This document shows, piece after piece, positions 18,136-25,866 of a DNA stretch of 64,000 bases (positions within the stretch are counted from its first letter, which is position 1; every line of letters starts with the position of its first letter). The notes below the pieces were generated by a model that worked only from the letters and a program-made list of their open reading frames with translations, was not told the origin of the DNA and made no database searches. Source of the DNA: Streptococcus plurextorum DSM 22810. GTDB lineage: Bacteria > Bacillota > Bacilli > Lactobacillales > Streptococcaceae. The translations under genes were made by a program, and so were the position numbers. The stretch covers positions 1 through 64,000 of the forward strand of contig NZ_AUIO01000011.1 in the NCBI RefSeq assembly GCF_000423745.1, in the 5' to 3' direction.

Positions 18136-18268
18136 TAATCTTGTAACTGAACTTAATGACGAATTGGTCTACCATGTTACAGATTTTCATGAGCAGAATT
18201 ATATAGATAAACGTAGATATAATCGTTCTATTTATACTGACATATTAGATGAAATGGGGATTATATAG
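18134..18268 (+). pseudogene. Orphan coding fragment of unknown family
   Basis: A 44-codon frame without a start (ANLVTELNDELVYHVTDFHE near its beginning) ends at TAG. A further 30 clean codons follow in frame, suggesting an in-frame stop in a longer decayed gene. No family was recognised. It probably belongs to the decayed island. Confidence 0.3.
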
Positions 18269-18553
18269 TTTGAAGAATATGAAGATAAATTTGAAATAGA
18301 ATTGACAGGTCATCTGCATGGGAATAACCTGTCCAGTTTAAGTAAGTATAAACCAAATAAAAACAACCCAAAATAGAATAACTATATAGGGGTGTGTTTC
18401 AATATTGTTGAAAACTTAATAGTAATTGTAGTTTGTGGTTCTTTCTTCACTAATATCAGTATATATACTAGGTAATTATGTCTCAACGTTCCATTAATAC
18501 AAGCCCCATATACTTCAATAATTTTTGTAGGTTGCAAGGCACAACTATTATCA
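18269..18553. other. AT-rich remnant DNA
   Basis: No intact gene. After the 30 codons mentioned above, nothing further was recognised in this 285-base stretch. Confidence 0.4.
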
Positions 18554-18588
18554 AAAATACCACTTGTTAAAAAATCAAGTGGTATTTT
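18554..18588 (-). terminator. Terminator of the XRE gene
   Basis: A perfect 13-base stem AAAATACCACTTG/CAAGTGGTATTTT directly at the stop codon, with a T-run on the minus strand. Confidence 0.85.
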
Positions 18589-18918
18589 CTATTCTTTAAG
18601 TAAATCAATAATCGCTTGAATCTTTTTCTCTTGTTTGTCTTTGGGGAGATTTGATAGAGCTACAAGTAACTCATCAATTAAGTTAGAGTTGGCTTGAATG
18701 TCAAACTTAAAAAACTCACTATAAGTTACTCCTAAAGCTATTAGAAGTTGTTCTAGTGTTTCTAAGCGAGCTGTATGCCTGTAGTTCTCTAATTTATTCA
18801 CATATTTAATATCAAGACTTGCTATTTCTGACAATGCTTCTTGAGTTAAGCCTTTTTCTTTTCTCAAAAATCTAATTCTTTCAACGACAAACTGAGATAA
18901 GGTGTTATTACTATCCAT
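18589..18918 (-). CDS. XRE-family helix-turn-helix regulator
   Basis: The protein has 109 residues with an N-terminal Cro/CI-type helix-turn-helix (VVERIRFLRKEKGLTQEALS, then IKYVNKLEN). A charged C-terminal region follows (LPKDKQEKKIQAIIDLLKE). Such short regulators are common on mobile islands. It diverges from the lipoprotein gene, and a long inverted repeat between them is the likely operator. The ATG follows an AGAGGA site. Confidence 0.85.
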   Translation of the reverse strand: MDSNNTLSQFVVERIRFLRKEKGLTQEALSEIASLDIKYVNKLENYRHTARLETLEQLLIALGVTYSEFFKFDIQANSNLIDELLVALSNLPKDKQEKKIQAIIDLLKE

Positions 18919-18975
18919 TTATTATTCCTCTTTATGTCAAAGGATAACACTTATCAGAAAAGAGACAAACCTATA

Positions 18976-19009
18976 TTTTTAGAACTATTTAACAATAACG
19001 TTCTAAAAA
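18976..19009. promoter_or_regulatory. Inverted repeat operator between XRE and lipoprotein genes
   Basis: TTTTTAGAAC-N14-GTTCTAAAAA has perfect 10-base arms. It overlaps the -35 position of the rightward promoter, whose extended -10 is TGTTATAAT (19022-19029). Confidence 0.65.
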
Positions 19010-19262
19010 CAGAATATTTCTGTTATAATGTATTTTATAGAGAAACATTATTAGCCTAAAGAATAAAAATTAAGAATCGTTTTGAATCTATATGTGCGTT
19101 CAATTGTCAAAAACAGATATGTATTATTCTACAATGTAAATTCGTTCTTCTTGTAAAGTGGAGAAAAATGATGAAACTATATTTAAAATTATTAAGAATA
19201 AAGATAGCAACAGTACAAAAATAAAAGTGATATTATTAAATATTTTTACGAGGAGAAACATA

Positions 19263-19733
19263 ATGAAAAAGTTAACAAAAATTACACTGCTTTCAACTGC
19301 ACTACTTACTATTTTAGTTGGCTGTGGCAGTAAATCTAGTGAAAAAACAACTGCAAGTTCTGAAACAGTTGAAACAACTCAATCATCATCAGAAGAGAAA
19401 GTACAGGCTGAGACTGTCTCATTTTTTGCTCCAGGTCAATATAAAGAAGGCACAGATATTAAACCTGGGTCATATTACATAGTTTTGACTGATTTGGAAC
19501 ATTCGTCAAGTGATACAGAGAAAAATGCATACGTTAGTGTTTATGTTAAGGATTCAAAAGGCGAAACTAAATTTAATGAGAGTTTTATAAGGGAAATTGG
19601 TAAACCATATCGTATTACAATTGAAGAAGGTGATATACTAGCTTTTGGTGACAACTATTCTCCGAGTGGTTGGAATGTCTCATTCTTTACAGATGAAGAT
19701 TACAAGGAGTACCAATCATCTGAAAAAAAGTAA
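19263..19733 (+). pseudogene. Lipoprotein, N-terminal part (frame broken at poly-A)
   Basis: A lipoprotein signal peptide with lipobox LVGC (MKKLTKITLLS start, GGAG site before the ATG at 19263) leads into a Ser/Glu-rich spacer. A beta-rich domain of about 100 residues follows (FFAPGQYKEGTDIKPGSYYI). The frame ends at TAA directly after an A7 tract (19723-19729). With eight As it would continue into 19736-20101 to give one protein of 279 residues. The gene is either frameshifted or phase-variable. Its function is unknown; it is an extracytoplasmic membrane-anchored protein. Confidence 0.6.
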
Positions 19734-19735
19734 CG

Positions 19736-20101
19736 GAAGCTAGTACACAAACGTCTACTAGCTCTACAACAACTAATTCTAGCACTACAACTGAAATCTC
19801 AATTTCTCCAGATGATTTGCTCACTAAAGCAAATTTTGGAGGACTAAAAGATGGAGAAATCTATAAATTTACTGCACAACCAATTTGGCAAGACCTCTGG
19901 GGAATGAATGCAGATAATACAAAGTATTTGATTTACGTAAAGGCATTTAACCAAGATAGTGGAAAAGAAGATGACCTAATGTTATATGCTTCTGAAAGTA
20001 TTGCAAATAAAATAAAATCTTCGAGTAGCGTGACTTTTACTGTTAAAGTTAGTAACGTAGCTACAACAGGTGGAGACTTAACAGTTTCTAGTGCTGAATA
20101 A
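19736..20101 (+). pseudogene. Lipoprotein, C-terminal part (Ser/Thr linker plus domain)
   Basis: The frame resumes after the A7 tract with a Ser/Thr-rich linker (STQTSTSSTTTNSSTTTEI) and a domain of about 90 residues (LWGMNADNTKYLIYVKAF onwards) with beta-strand spacing. The internal ATG and TTG codons have no ribosome site, so separate expression is unlikely. It is best read as the second half of the split lipoprotein. Confidence 0.6.
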
Positions 20102-20105
20102 TAAA

Positions 20106-20142
20106 ATACACTCCCAACAGAATCAGACTGTAGGGAGTGTTC
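20106..20142. terminator. Terminator after the split lipoprotein
   Basis: ACACTCCC...GGGAGTGT with further internal pairing (ACAG/CTGT). T-richness on either side is modest. Confidence 0.6.
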
Positions 20143-20383
20143 TAGCATATGTGACATTTCTTTTATATACCGACAAGACTTATATTTTTGATTGCCAAAA
20201 TGATTGCCATTTAGTCAAATTGATGATTATTGATGACAAATATTTAACAGTGAATTTAGCTATATAGCAACGATTGATACTTGATGAAAATTGACAATAT
20301 ACGGACAGATAATAGTATGACCCTCCTATGGTAAAGTATTCTTGTTAGTTTGTGAAAACCAACAAGAATAGGAGAAAAATACG
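20143..20383. other. Possible right edge of the island; leader of the amino-acid receptor gene
   Basis: Repeated TGATTGCCA words (near 20189 and 20203) resemble the TGATTGCCA beside the integrase stump at 18039. They may mark the old attachment region. No gene is present. Confidence 0.3.
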
Positions 20384-21262
20384 TTGAAAAAGATTGTAAC
20401 ATCCATTATTTTGCTTTTTACCATGCTATTAGCAGCCTGTTCAAATAGCTCAAGTACGAGCTCTTCTTCTGCTGAGCAGACAGAGTGGGAGCGTATTGAA
20501 GCGGCGGGTGTCTTGAAAGTAGCGACACCGGGAACCCTTTTCCCAACTTCTTACTATAACGACAACAATGAATTGGTCGGTTATGAAATCGAGATGATGA
20601 ACGAGATTGGGAAGCGTTTGGATTTGGAAATTGAATACCAAGAAATCGGCGTTGCAGAAGCATTTACAGCAGTAGATAGCGGTAAGGTAGATGTTGCTGT
20701 AAATAACTTTGACACAACAGCAGAGCGTTTGAAAAAATACAACTTCTCAATTCCTTACAAGTACTCAGTTGGTGGTTACATTGTCCGTGAAGACGGCTCG
20801 TCTGGCTTAGAAGCAGCAGACCTCAGCGACTGGGAAGGTAAGAAAGCTGGTGGTGGTGCAGGTACTCAGTACATGAAGATTGCTACAAAATTGGGTGCTG
20901 AGCCAGTCATTTACGACAACGTTACAAATGATGTTTACCTCCGTGACGTATCGACAGGTCGTACAGACTTCATTCCGAATGACTACTATACACAAGTTAT
21001 GGCGATTGCTTGGGTGAAATCAAACTTCCCTGATATCAAAGTAAAAATGGGTGACGCTAAGTACAACCCAACTGAACAAGGAATTGTCATGAGCAAGGCT
21101 GATACGAGCTTGAAAGAGAAATTGGACCAAGTTATCAATGAAATGAAAGAAGACGGAACGCTTCTTGCCATTTCAGAGAAATACTATGGCGGTCAAGATT
21201 TGACGCAGCCAATCGAGGGAGCAGAAGATCTTCCAGTGATTGACACATCGGATGTAGAATAA
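20384..21262 (+). CDS. Amino-acid ABC transporter substrate-binding lipoprotein
   Basis: A solute-binding protein of 292 residues with lipobox LLAAC near residue 19 and an SBP family 3 fold. GVLKVATPGTLFPTSYYNDN starts the mature domain, followed by GYEIEMMNEIGKRL. VAVNNFDTTAERLKKYNFS is typical of polar amino-acid receptors. The start is TTG at 20384 behind AGGAGA. It probably delivers substrate to the permease at 21308. No ATPase gene follows in this window. Confidence 0.9.
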   Translation: MKKIVTSIILLFTMLLAACSNSSSTSSSSAEQTEWERIEAAGVLKVATPGTLFPTSYYNDNNELVGYEIEMMNEIGKRLDLEIEYQEIGVAEAFTAVDSGKVDVAVNNFDTTAERLKKYNFSIPYKYSVGGYIVREDGSSGLEAADLSDWEGKKAGGGAGTQYMKIATKLGAEPVIYDNVTNDVYLRDVSTGRTDFIPNDYYTQVMAIAWVKSNFPDIKVKMGDAKYNPTEQGIVMSKADTSLKEKLDQVINEMKEDGTLLAISEKYYGGQDLTQPIEGAEDLPVIDTSDVE

Positions 21263-21264
21263 AG

Positions 21265-21287
21265 AAAAGCCCTAACGGGCTTTTCCT
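21265..21287 (+). terminator. Hairpin between receptor and permease genes
   Basis: AAAAGCCC-TAAC-GGGCTTTT immediately after the receptor stop. It probably lowers permease expression relative to the receptor. Confidence 0.75.
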
Positions 21288-21307
21288 GTAGTAATAAGGA
21301 GAATAGG

Positions 21308-21979
21308 ATGAATATCAACTGGCAGGCTGTTTTTAATGCGGAAATAGCAAGAGAGGCCATACCGAAAATTTTGGAAGGCTTGCCCTATACCCTGGCCCTG
21401 TCCTTGATTGGCTTTGCCTTGGGGACCTTTTGTGGTTTCTTTGTGGCCTTGATGCGAATGTCCAAACTGGCTCCACTTCGCTGGTTGGCCATGACCCACA
21501 TTTCACTCATGCGGGGGATTCCGCTCATGGTCTTGCTCTTTTTCATCTATTTTGGACTTCCTTTTATGGGAATTGAGCTGGATGCCATTACGGCTTCAAT
21601 TATTGCCTTTACTTCCATGTCCAGTGCTTACATTTCCGAAATCATTCGCTCCTCCCTATCTGCTATTGACAGAGGGCAGTGGGAGGCGGCACGGTCTTTG
21701 GGACTGAAAACACCGGTGATCTACCGTCGGATTATCATTCCCCAAGCCTTTCGGATTGCCCTTCCTCCGCTGAGCAATGTTCTCTTGGATATGGTCAAGA
21801 GCACGTCTTTGACCGCTATGATTACGGTACCAGAGATTTTCAACAAGGCCAAGATTGTCGGCGGAGCCAAGTCAGACTACATGACAGTTTATATCTGCGT
21901 AGCCTTGATTTACTGGGGCATCTGTACCCTCTACGCCTTGGGTCAGCTCAAGCTGGAAAAACGCCTGGCGACTTATTAA
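21308..21979 (+). CDS. Amino-acid ABC transporter permease
   Basis: A HisM/GlnP-type inner-membrane permease of 223 residues with about five transmembrane segments. The EAA loop (RGQWEAARSLGLKTPVIYRR, near residue 120-140) docks the ATPase. Membrane segments start at YTLALSLIGFALGTFCGFF. It is likely to work with the upstream receptor and an ATPase encoded elsewhere. The ATG has a TAAGGAGA site. Confidence 0.92.
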   Translation: MNINWQAVFNAEIAREAIPKILEGLPYTLALSLIGFALGTFCGFFVALMRMSKLAPLRWLAMTHISLMRGIPLMVLLFFIYFGLPFMGIELDAITASIIAFTSMSSAYISEIIRSSLSAIDRGQWEAARSLGLKTPVIYRRIIIPQAFRIALPPLSNVLLDMVKSTSLTAMITVPEIFNKAKIVGGAKSDYMTVYICVALIYWGICTLYALGQLKLEKRLATY

Positions 21980-21981
21980 AA

Positions 21982-22015
21982 AAATTCCTCGGTTCTTTTG
22001 AATCGAGGAATTTTT
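21982..22015. terminator. Bidirectional terminator between convergent genes
   Basis: AAATTCCTCG pairs with CGAGGAATTT, with A and T runs outside. It serves the permease and the minus-strand lipoprotein. Confidence 0.85.
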
Positions 22016-22016
22016 G

Positions 22017-22487
22017 CTAGTTTGGATAGAACACAAGAATAGCGGAAGTGGAAGAGGATTTGGTGTATTCAAAATCTTCCATATCTTGCACGGATAGGCT
22101 TTGAACAGTGAAGTAGGTTTGATTTTTGTAGCGGATATTAAAATCACTGCTACTACCAGCATCGATAGGTGAGAAGCTCTTTTCATTCAGAGTAAACTCT
22201 TCTTTTGAGAGTTTCTCGAGATTTTCTTTTGTTACCATTAAATAGACCTTGCCAGAGAAAAGAGACTCAAGAGAGAACTCTCCTTTGGATGCTGTGATTT
22301 CAACAATTTGCTGAAAGCTCTCAATCTTAGCCAGACTTTCATCTGTTTTTAGAGCTTTTTCTGTTTCAATGGAAGCTGCTGTTAGCTCGTTTTGCATTTC
22401 TTTATTAACTTCTGAAGTGACAGAGTGACAAGCACTTAGGCAAGGTATCATCATGCAGAGTGCAATAAGGGGAATATACTTTTTCAT
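22017..22487 (-). CDS. Lipoprotein of unknown function
   Basis: A predicted lipoprotein of about 156 residues: signal MKKYIPLIALCMMIPCLSAC with lipobox LSAC. It is followed by a helical acidic segment and a small beta-rich C-terminal domain (VYLMVTKENLEKLSKEEF). An alternative ATG one codon upstream shares the AGGAGC site. It is last in a minus-strand run after DUF2975, XRE and DUF2975 genes. No family was recognised. Confidence 0.7.
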   Translation of the reverse strand: MKKYIPLIALCMMIPCLSACHSVTSEVNKEMQNELTAASIETEKALKTDESLAKIESFQQIVEITASKGEFSLESLFSGKVYLMVTKENLEKLSKEEFTLNEKSFSPIDAGSSSDFNIRYKNQTYFTVQSLSVQDMEDFEYTKSSSTSAILVFYPN

Positions 22488-22498
22488 CATGGGCTCCT

Positions 22499-23005
22499 TT
22501 AGATAATTTCATCATTTTCAGCTTGTAAAAGGACACCTTTTTCCAATACCATTTTTGCTAGTAATGCAATAATAATCAGCACACCATTTATGAAATAGTC
22601 ACTAAGTGAAAAATCATATAAATCACTTACATTCTCTAAATCTAGGTAAGATAGGAAAAAAGCACTTGCAAATTGTATGCTAGTCCATACAATCAGAGTT
22701 CCTAAAATTATTTTTGTATAGACTACATTTTCATTTGAGAAAATAGTACCTTTCTGAAAGTTGGTGATCAATTTTTTGAGTATGGTAGCTAGGTAGATGA
22801 AGCAAACTACCAATACGATACTTATGATTAGAATGATAAAAATGATAGGCAAGGGGACAGTTAGTTGTAGGCTATTTTGAATAGGTTTCCCGCCTATAAG
22901 TAGAATAAGAAGTGCCAGAATTATCAATCCTGTTAAGGCAATCAATCCATAACGAATAAACGTTAGCAATTGTATGACGATGTTGAAAAATATCTTTTTG
23001 TTCAT
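22499..23005 (-). CDS. DUF2975-family membrane protein (copy 2)
   Basis: A membrane protein of 168 residues with four hydrophobic segments (ALTGLIILALLILLI, PIIFIILIISIVLVVCFIYL, ILGTLIVWTSIQFASAFFL, INGVLIIIALLAKMVLE) and a basic loop with the pattern FQKGTIFSNENV typical of DUF2975. The MNKK start at 23005 follows an AGGGAG site that overlaps the end of the XRE gene, so translation is coupled. It is probably the membrane partner of the small XRE regulator. Confidence 0.8.
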   Translation of the reverse strand: MNKKIFFNIVIQLLTFIRYGLIALTGLIILALLILLIGGKPIQNSLQLTVPLPIIFIILIISIVLVVCFIYLATILKKLITNFQKGTIFSNENVVYTKIILGTLIVWTSIQFASAFFLSYLDLENVSDLYDFSLSDYFINGVLIIIALLAKMVLEKGVLLQAENDEII

Positions 23006-23006
23006 G

Positions 23007-23222
23007 CTATTCTCCCTCATTCACATATTCCAAAATATCTCCTGGTTGGCAGTCTAGGATTCGGCAGATGCTCATCAGGGTATTAAAACGAATGCCTTTG
23101 GCCTTGCCTGTTTTGAGAATAGACAGGTTGGCCTCGGTAATGCCGACTTGCTCTGCCAGGTCCTTGGAAGTCATTTGTCGGTCCTTGAGGACCTTGTCTA
23201 AGTTTACGCGAATCATTTCCAT
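23007..23222 (-). CDS. Small XRE-family regulator (YozG-like)
   Basis: A compact helix-turn-helix protein of 71 residues (VNLDKVLKDRQMTSKDLAEQ; recognition helix TEANLSILKTGKAKGIRF). CRILDCQPGDILEYV at the C-terminus is typical of the YozG group that accompanies DUF2975 proteins. It sits between two DUF2975 genes, one base after the first and coupled to the second. It probably controls this unit. Confidence 0.88.
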   Translation of the reverse strand: MEMIRVNLDKVLKDRQMTSKDLAEQVGITEANLSILKTGKAKGIRFNTLMSICRILDCQPGDILEYVNEGE

Positions 23223-23223
23223 A

Positions 23224-23748
23224 TCAGATAAACTCGCTATTCTCGGTTGCTAGTTGTTGTCCTTTTTGGACTAAGGTCCAGACAAAATAAGTCAGGAAGA
23301 TAAAGAGAGCATTGAGGATAAAATCTGACCAACGCAGATTGAGGAAGTTGTTTGGGCCGGTAGCATTTGTCAGGGCAATCAAGCTGGTTAGGCCGAATTG
23401 ACCAGCCGTCAAGACCAACAAACTGATGAAGAGTTTTTGATACAGTTCCAAACTAGCTGAAACGAAGTAATCTTCTTCCAGAAATAACTTGCATAACTTT
23501 TGAAGCAAGTGGGCAATGTGACTGAGTGCTGTCAAGACGATTAAGATCAATCCACTTGTTAAAAGGATGAGCCAGATACCAATCTGGTCAATGGGTTTGT
23601 TAAAGGTGTATTCCCAAGAGTCTATCGCAAAGGAGTCGCCTCCAAGGCCTGCTAATGTGAAAAAGACATAGCAAGCAATCGTGAAATAGAAGAAAAAGCG
23701 AACACAGCCAGCAACCAATCCTGCTGTTTTGAGTAGATTGGTTTTCAT
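23224..23748 (-). CDS. DUF2975-family membrane protein (copy 1)
   Basis: A protein of 174 residues with four membrane segments (FFFYFTIACYVFFTLAGL, IGIWLILLTSGLILIVLTAL, LFISLLVLTAGQFGLTSLI, ILNALFIFLTYFVWTLVQKG) and the loop LFLEEDYFVSASL. It is similar in length and topology to the gene two places downstream, so the pair is a duplication. The ATG follows GGAGGT. A large inverted repeat precedes it. Confidence 0.8.
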   Translation of the reverse strand: MKTNLLKTAGLVAGCVRFFFYFTIACYVFFTLAGLGGDSFAIDSWEYTFNKPIDQIGIWLILLTSGLILIVLTALSHIAHLLQKLCKLFLEEDYFVSASLELYQKLFISLLVLTAGQFGLTSLIALTNATGPNNFLNLRWSDFILNALFIFLTYFVWTLVQKGQQLATENSEFI

Positions 23749-23763
23749 AGTAAACCTCCAATT

Positions 23764-23813
23764 ATTATTGTTTTATGATAATATTATCTGTAAAATTATT
23801 ATAAAACAATAAT
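23764..23813. promoter_or_regulatory. Long inverted repeat upstream of the DUF2975-XRE operon
   Basis: ATTATTGTTTTAT-N24-ATAAAACAATAAT with perfect 13-base arms, directly before the ribosome site. It is a likely operator or promoter control site. Confidence 0.6.
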
Positions 23814-23851
23814 TTTTAAAATGCAAGCGTTTTTTAAAAAAAATAAAAGTA

Positions 23852-23875
23852 AAACCGCCAAGCAGCTGGCGGTTT
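23852..23875 (-). terminator. Terminator of the P1B-4 ATPase gene
   Basis: AAACCGCCA pairs with TGGCGGTTT. On the minus strand the stem is followed by TTTTACTTTTATTTTTTT. Confidence 0.8.
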
Positions 23876-23879
23876 GAAG

Positions 23880-25751
23880 CTATTTAAAATACAAGAGTCT
23901 CAACCCATTCAAAATCACCAAAATAGTAGATCCTTCGTGTCCGACTACTCCGAGTGGCAGGTTGATAGACTGGAAGAGGTTAGAAATGATAAGAAGGACA
24001 ATGACAGACAGGGCAAAGATGATATTTTGCTTGATGATGCCCCGCATTTTCTTAGAGAGGCGGATGGAGTAGGGAATCTGGGTCAGGTCTTCCATGAGCA
24101 CGATATCGGCTGACTCCATAGCGATATCCGTTCCGCTTCCCATGGCATAGCTGACATTGGCTTGGGCCAGGGCAGGAGCATCGTTGATACCGTCGCCTAC
24201 CATACCGACAGACGCAAACTCGGTTTGCAGTTCTTGGATAACAGCAGCCTTGTCCGTCGGCAGACAGTTGGCAATCACACGGTCAATACCGACCTGACTC
24301 GCCACATAACGAGCGGTCTTTTCTTGGTCGCCCGTCAGGAGAATTGGCGTCACGCCCATCTCTTTCAACTGAGCAATCAGCTGCTTGCTCTCTGGCTTCA
24401 AACTATCTTCCACCATGAAGATTGCCGCCAGCAGATCATTTTGGCTGACATAGACCAGGGTTTTCCCAGTGCTTTCCGCCTCATCGATCTGTGCCAGCAA
24501 GTCAGCAGACAAGGGACTCACCAAACGATCCACCACAAAGCCCGCCTTACCGATTTTCCAGCTGTCGCCCTCATAGCCCGCCACCAAGCCTTTTCCGGTC
24601 ACGTCTTCTAGGCTTTGGAGGGCAATAGCAGAGCTGTCAGTCGTATAGGTCATAAGAGCTTGAGCGATCGGATGGCTAGATTGTTTTTCAACTGCCTGAA
24701 CAACCTGCTTGATAAGTTTTTCATCGCCAAGATAGGTTGCTCCTACAACCTCAGGTTTGCCAATGGTCAGGGTACCGGTCTTGTCAAAGACGATTGCCTC
24801 TAAATTGGCGATCTTGTCCGCAATATCGCCTCCCTTGATAATCATGCCCTTGCGTGCCGCACGGCTGATGGCAGAAAGTGTCGCCGGTGAAGAAGATGCT
24901 ACAAGTGCACATGGAGAAGCAATGGTCAAGAGAATCATGCCACGGTAGAAGGCCGTCAACCAGTCCCAACCCATAGCAAAATGAGCAAAGAGGATAAAGA
25001 GCGGCACCACCACCAAGACAACCTTGACATAGGTATCTTCCATGTTTTCAATGAAAGTCGCCGTTTTTGATTTGGATTCTTGGGCATTTTCGACCATTTG
25101 AACGATTTTATCGAAGAGGGCATCGCCTTTTTCAGCTGTAACTTGAACGGTGACAGTTGGTCCTTGGTTGATAGTACCGCCGATAACAGTCGCACCAGCT
25201 GCTTTTTCCGCAGGAAGTGGCTCGCCTGTAATCATAGATTCATCGAAAATCGATTGTCCACTGATGAGAGTCGCATCCAGTGGCACAGTGTCACCCTTGC
25301 GAACTTGTAGGAGGTCACCGATGCGAATGTCGGCCGTATCCAAAACGGTGATGTCACCATTTTCCTCGATTTTACGAGCTGTTGGAGGTGTCATGTTCAT
25401 CAAAGCGGCGATAGCATTCTTGCTCTTTTCCATAGCCAATTCTTCCAAAGTAGAAGAAAGGGAGAAGATGAAGATGAGCAGGGCCCCCTCCATCCAGTAG
25501 CCGATCAGACCAGAGCCGATAGCAGCCAAAATCATGAGGAGGTCGACCGACAGGTGCTTATCGAAAATCAGTTCAGAAATACCTTCCTTGGCAGACTGGT
25601 AGCCACCGATGACAAAGGCCAGAATGAAGAAGACAGGAGCCGAGCCTGAATTGCCTGCCTGGAGCAAGAAAATCCCTATTAGAATGAAGAGCAAGCACAG
25701 GCTGGTTGTCAGGATGTGAAGGTGTTGTTTTAGTTTGGTTATAAGAGTCAT
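23880..25751 (-). CDS. pmtA: P1B-4-type metal-efflux ATPase (PmtA-like)
   Basis: A heavy-metal P-type ATPase of 623 residues. The membrane motif is SPC (ASPCALVASSSPATLS), the phosphorylation site DKTGTLT, the hinge GDGINDAPALAQA and the late-helix motif HEGST. SPC with HEGST and no N-terminal metal-binding domain defines the P1B-4 group. PmtA of S. pyogenes and S. suis in that group exports ferrous iron and cobalt under PerR control. The ATG at 25751 (AGGA site) is preferred over one eight codons upstream, which overlaps the Per box. Confidence 0.88.
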   Translation of the reverse strand: MTLITKLKQHLHILTTSLCLLFILIGIFLLQAGNSGSAPVFFILAFVIGGYQSAKEGISELIFDKHLSVDLLMILAAIGSGLIGYWMEGALLIFIFSLSSTLEELAMEKSKNAIAALMNMTPPTARKIEENGDITVLDTADIRIGDLLQVRKGDTVPLDATLISGQSIFDESMITGEPLPAEKAAGATVIGGTINQGPTVTVQVTAEKGDALFDKIVQMVENAQESKSKTATFIENMEDTYVKVVLVVVPLFILFAHFAMGWDWLTAFYRGMILLTIASPCALVASSSPATLSAISRAARKGMIIKGGDIADKIANLEAIVFDKTGTLTIGKPEVVGATYLGDEKLIKQVVQAVEKQSSHPIAQALMTYTTDSSAIALQSLEDVTGKGLVAGYEGDSWKIGKAGFVVDRLVSPLSADLLAQIDEAESTGKTLVYVSQNDLLAAIFMVEDSLKPESKQLIAQLKEMGVTPILLTGDQEKTARYVASQVGIDRVIANCLPTDKAAVIQELQTEFASVGMVGDGINDAPALAQANVSYAMGSGTDIAMESADIVLMEDLTQIPYSIRLSKKMRGIIKQNIIFALSVIVLLIISNLFQSINLPLGVVGHEGSTILVILNGLRLLYFK

Positions 25752-25765
25752 AGTTGTATCCTTAT

Positions 25766-25780
25766 TTATAATCATTATTA
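25766..25780. promoter_or_regulatory. Per box of pmtA
   Basis: TTATAATCATTATTA differs at one position from the PerR consensus TTATAATnATTATAA and lies 15 bases upstream of the start. It fits metal- or peroxide-responsive repression by the adjacent Fur-family protein. Confidence 0.75.
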
Positions 25781-25866
25781 TTTAACTTGAGTTAATTATA
25801 ACAGTTATAAATAAAAAGTCAACAATTTAGAATCATTTTAAATAAAAAAGACCCCTAGGGTCATTT

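Noticed and set aside
20189-20215. TGATTGCCA words as a defined attR site
   Set aside because: The shared word with 18039 is too short to call a direct repeat with confidence.
24162-24611. A 149-codon plus-strand frame over pmtA
   Set aside because: Antisense to conserved P-type ATPase motifs, no start signal and no recognisable domain.
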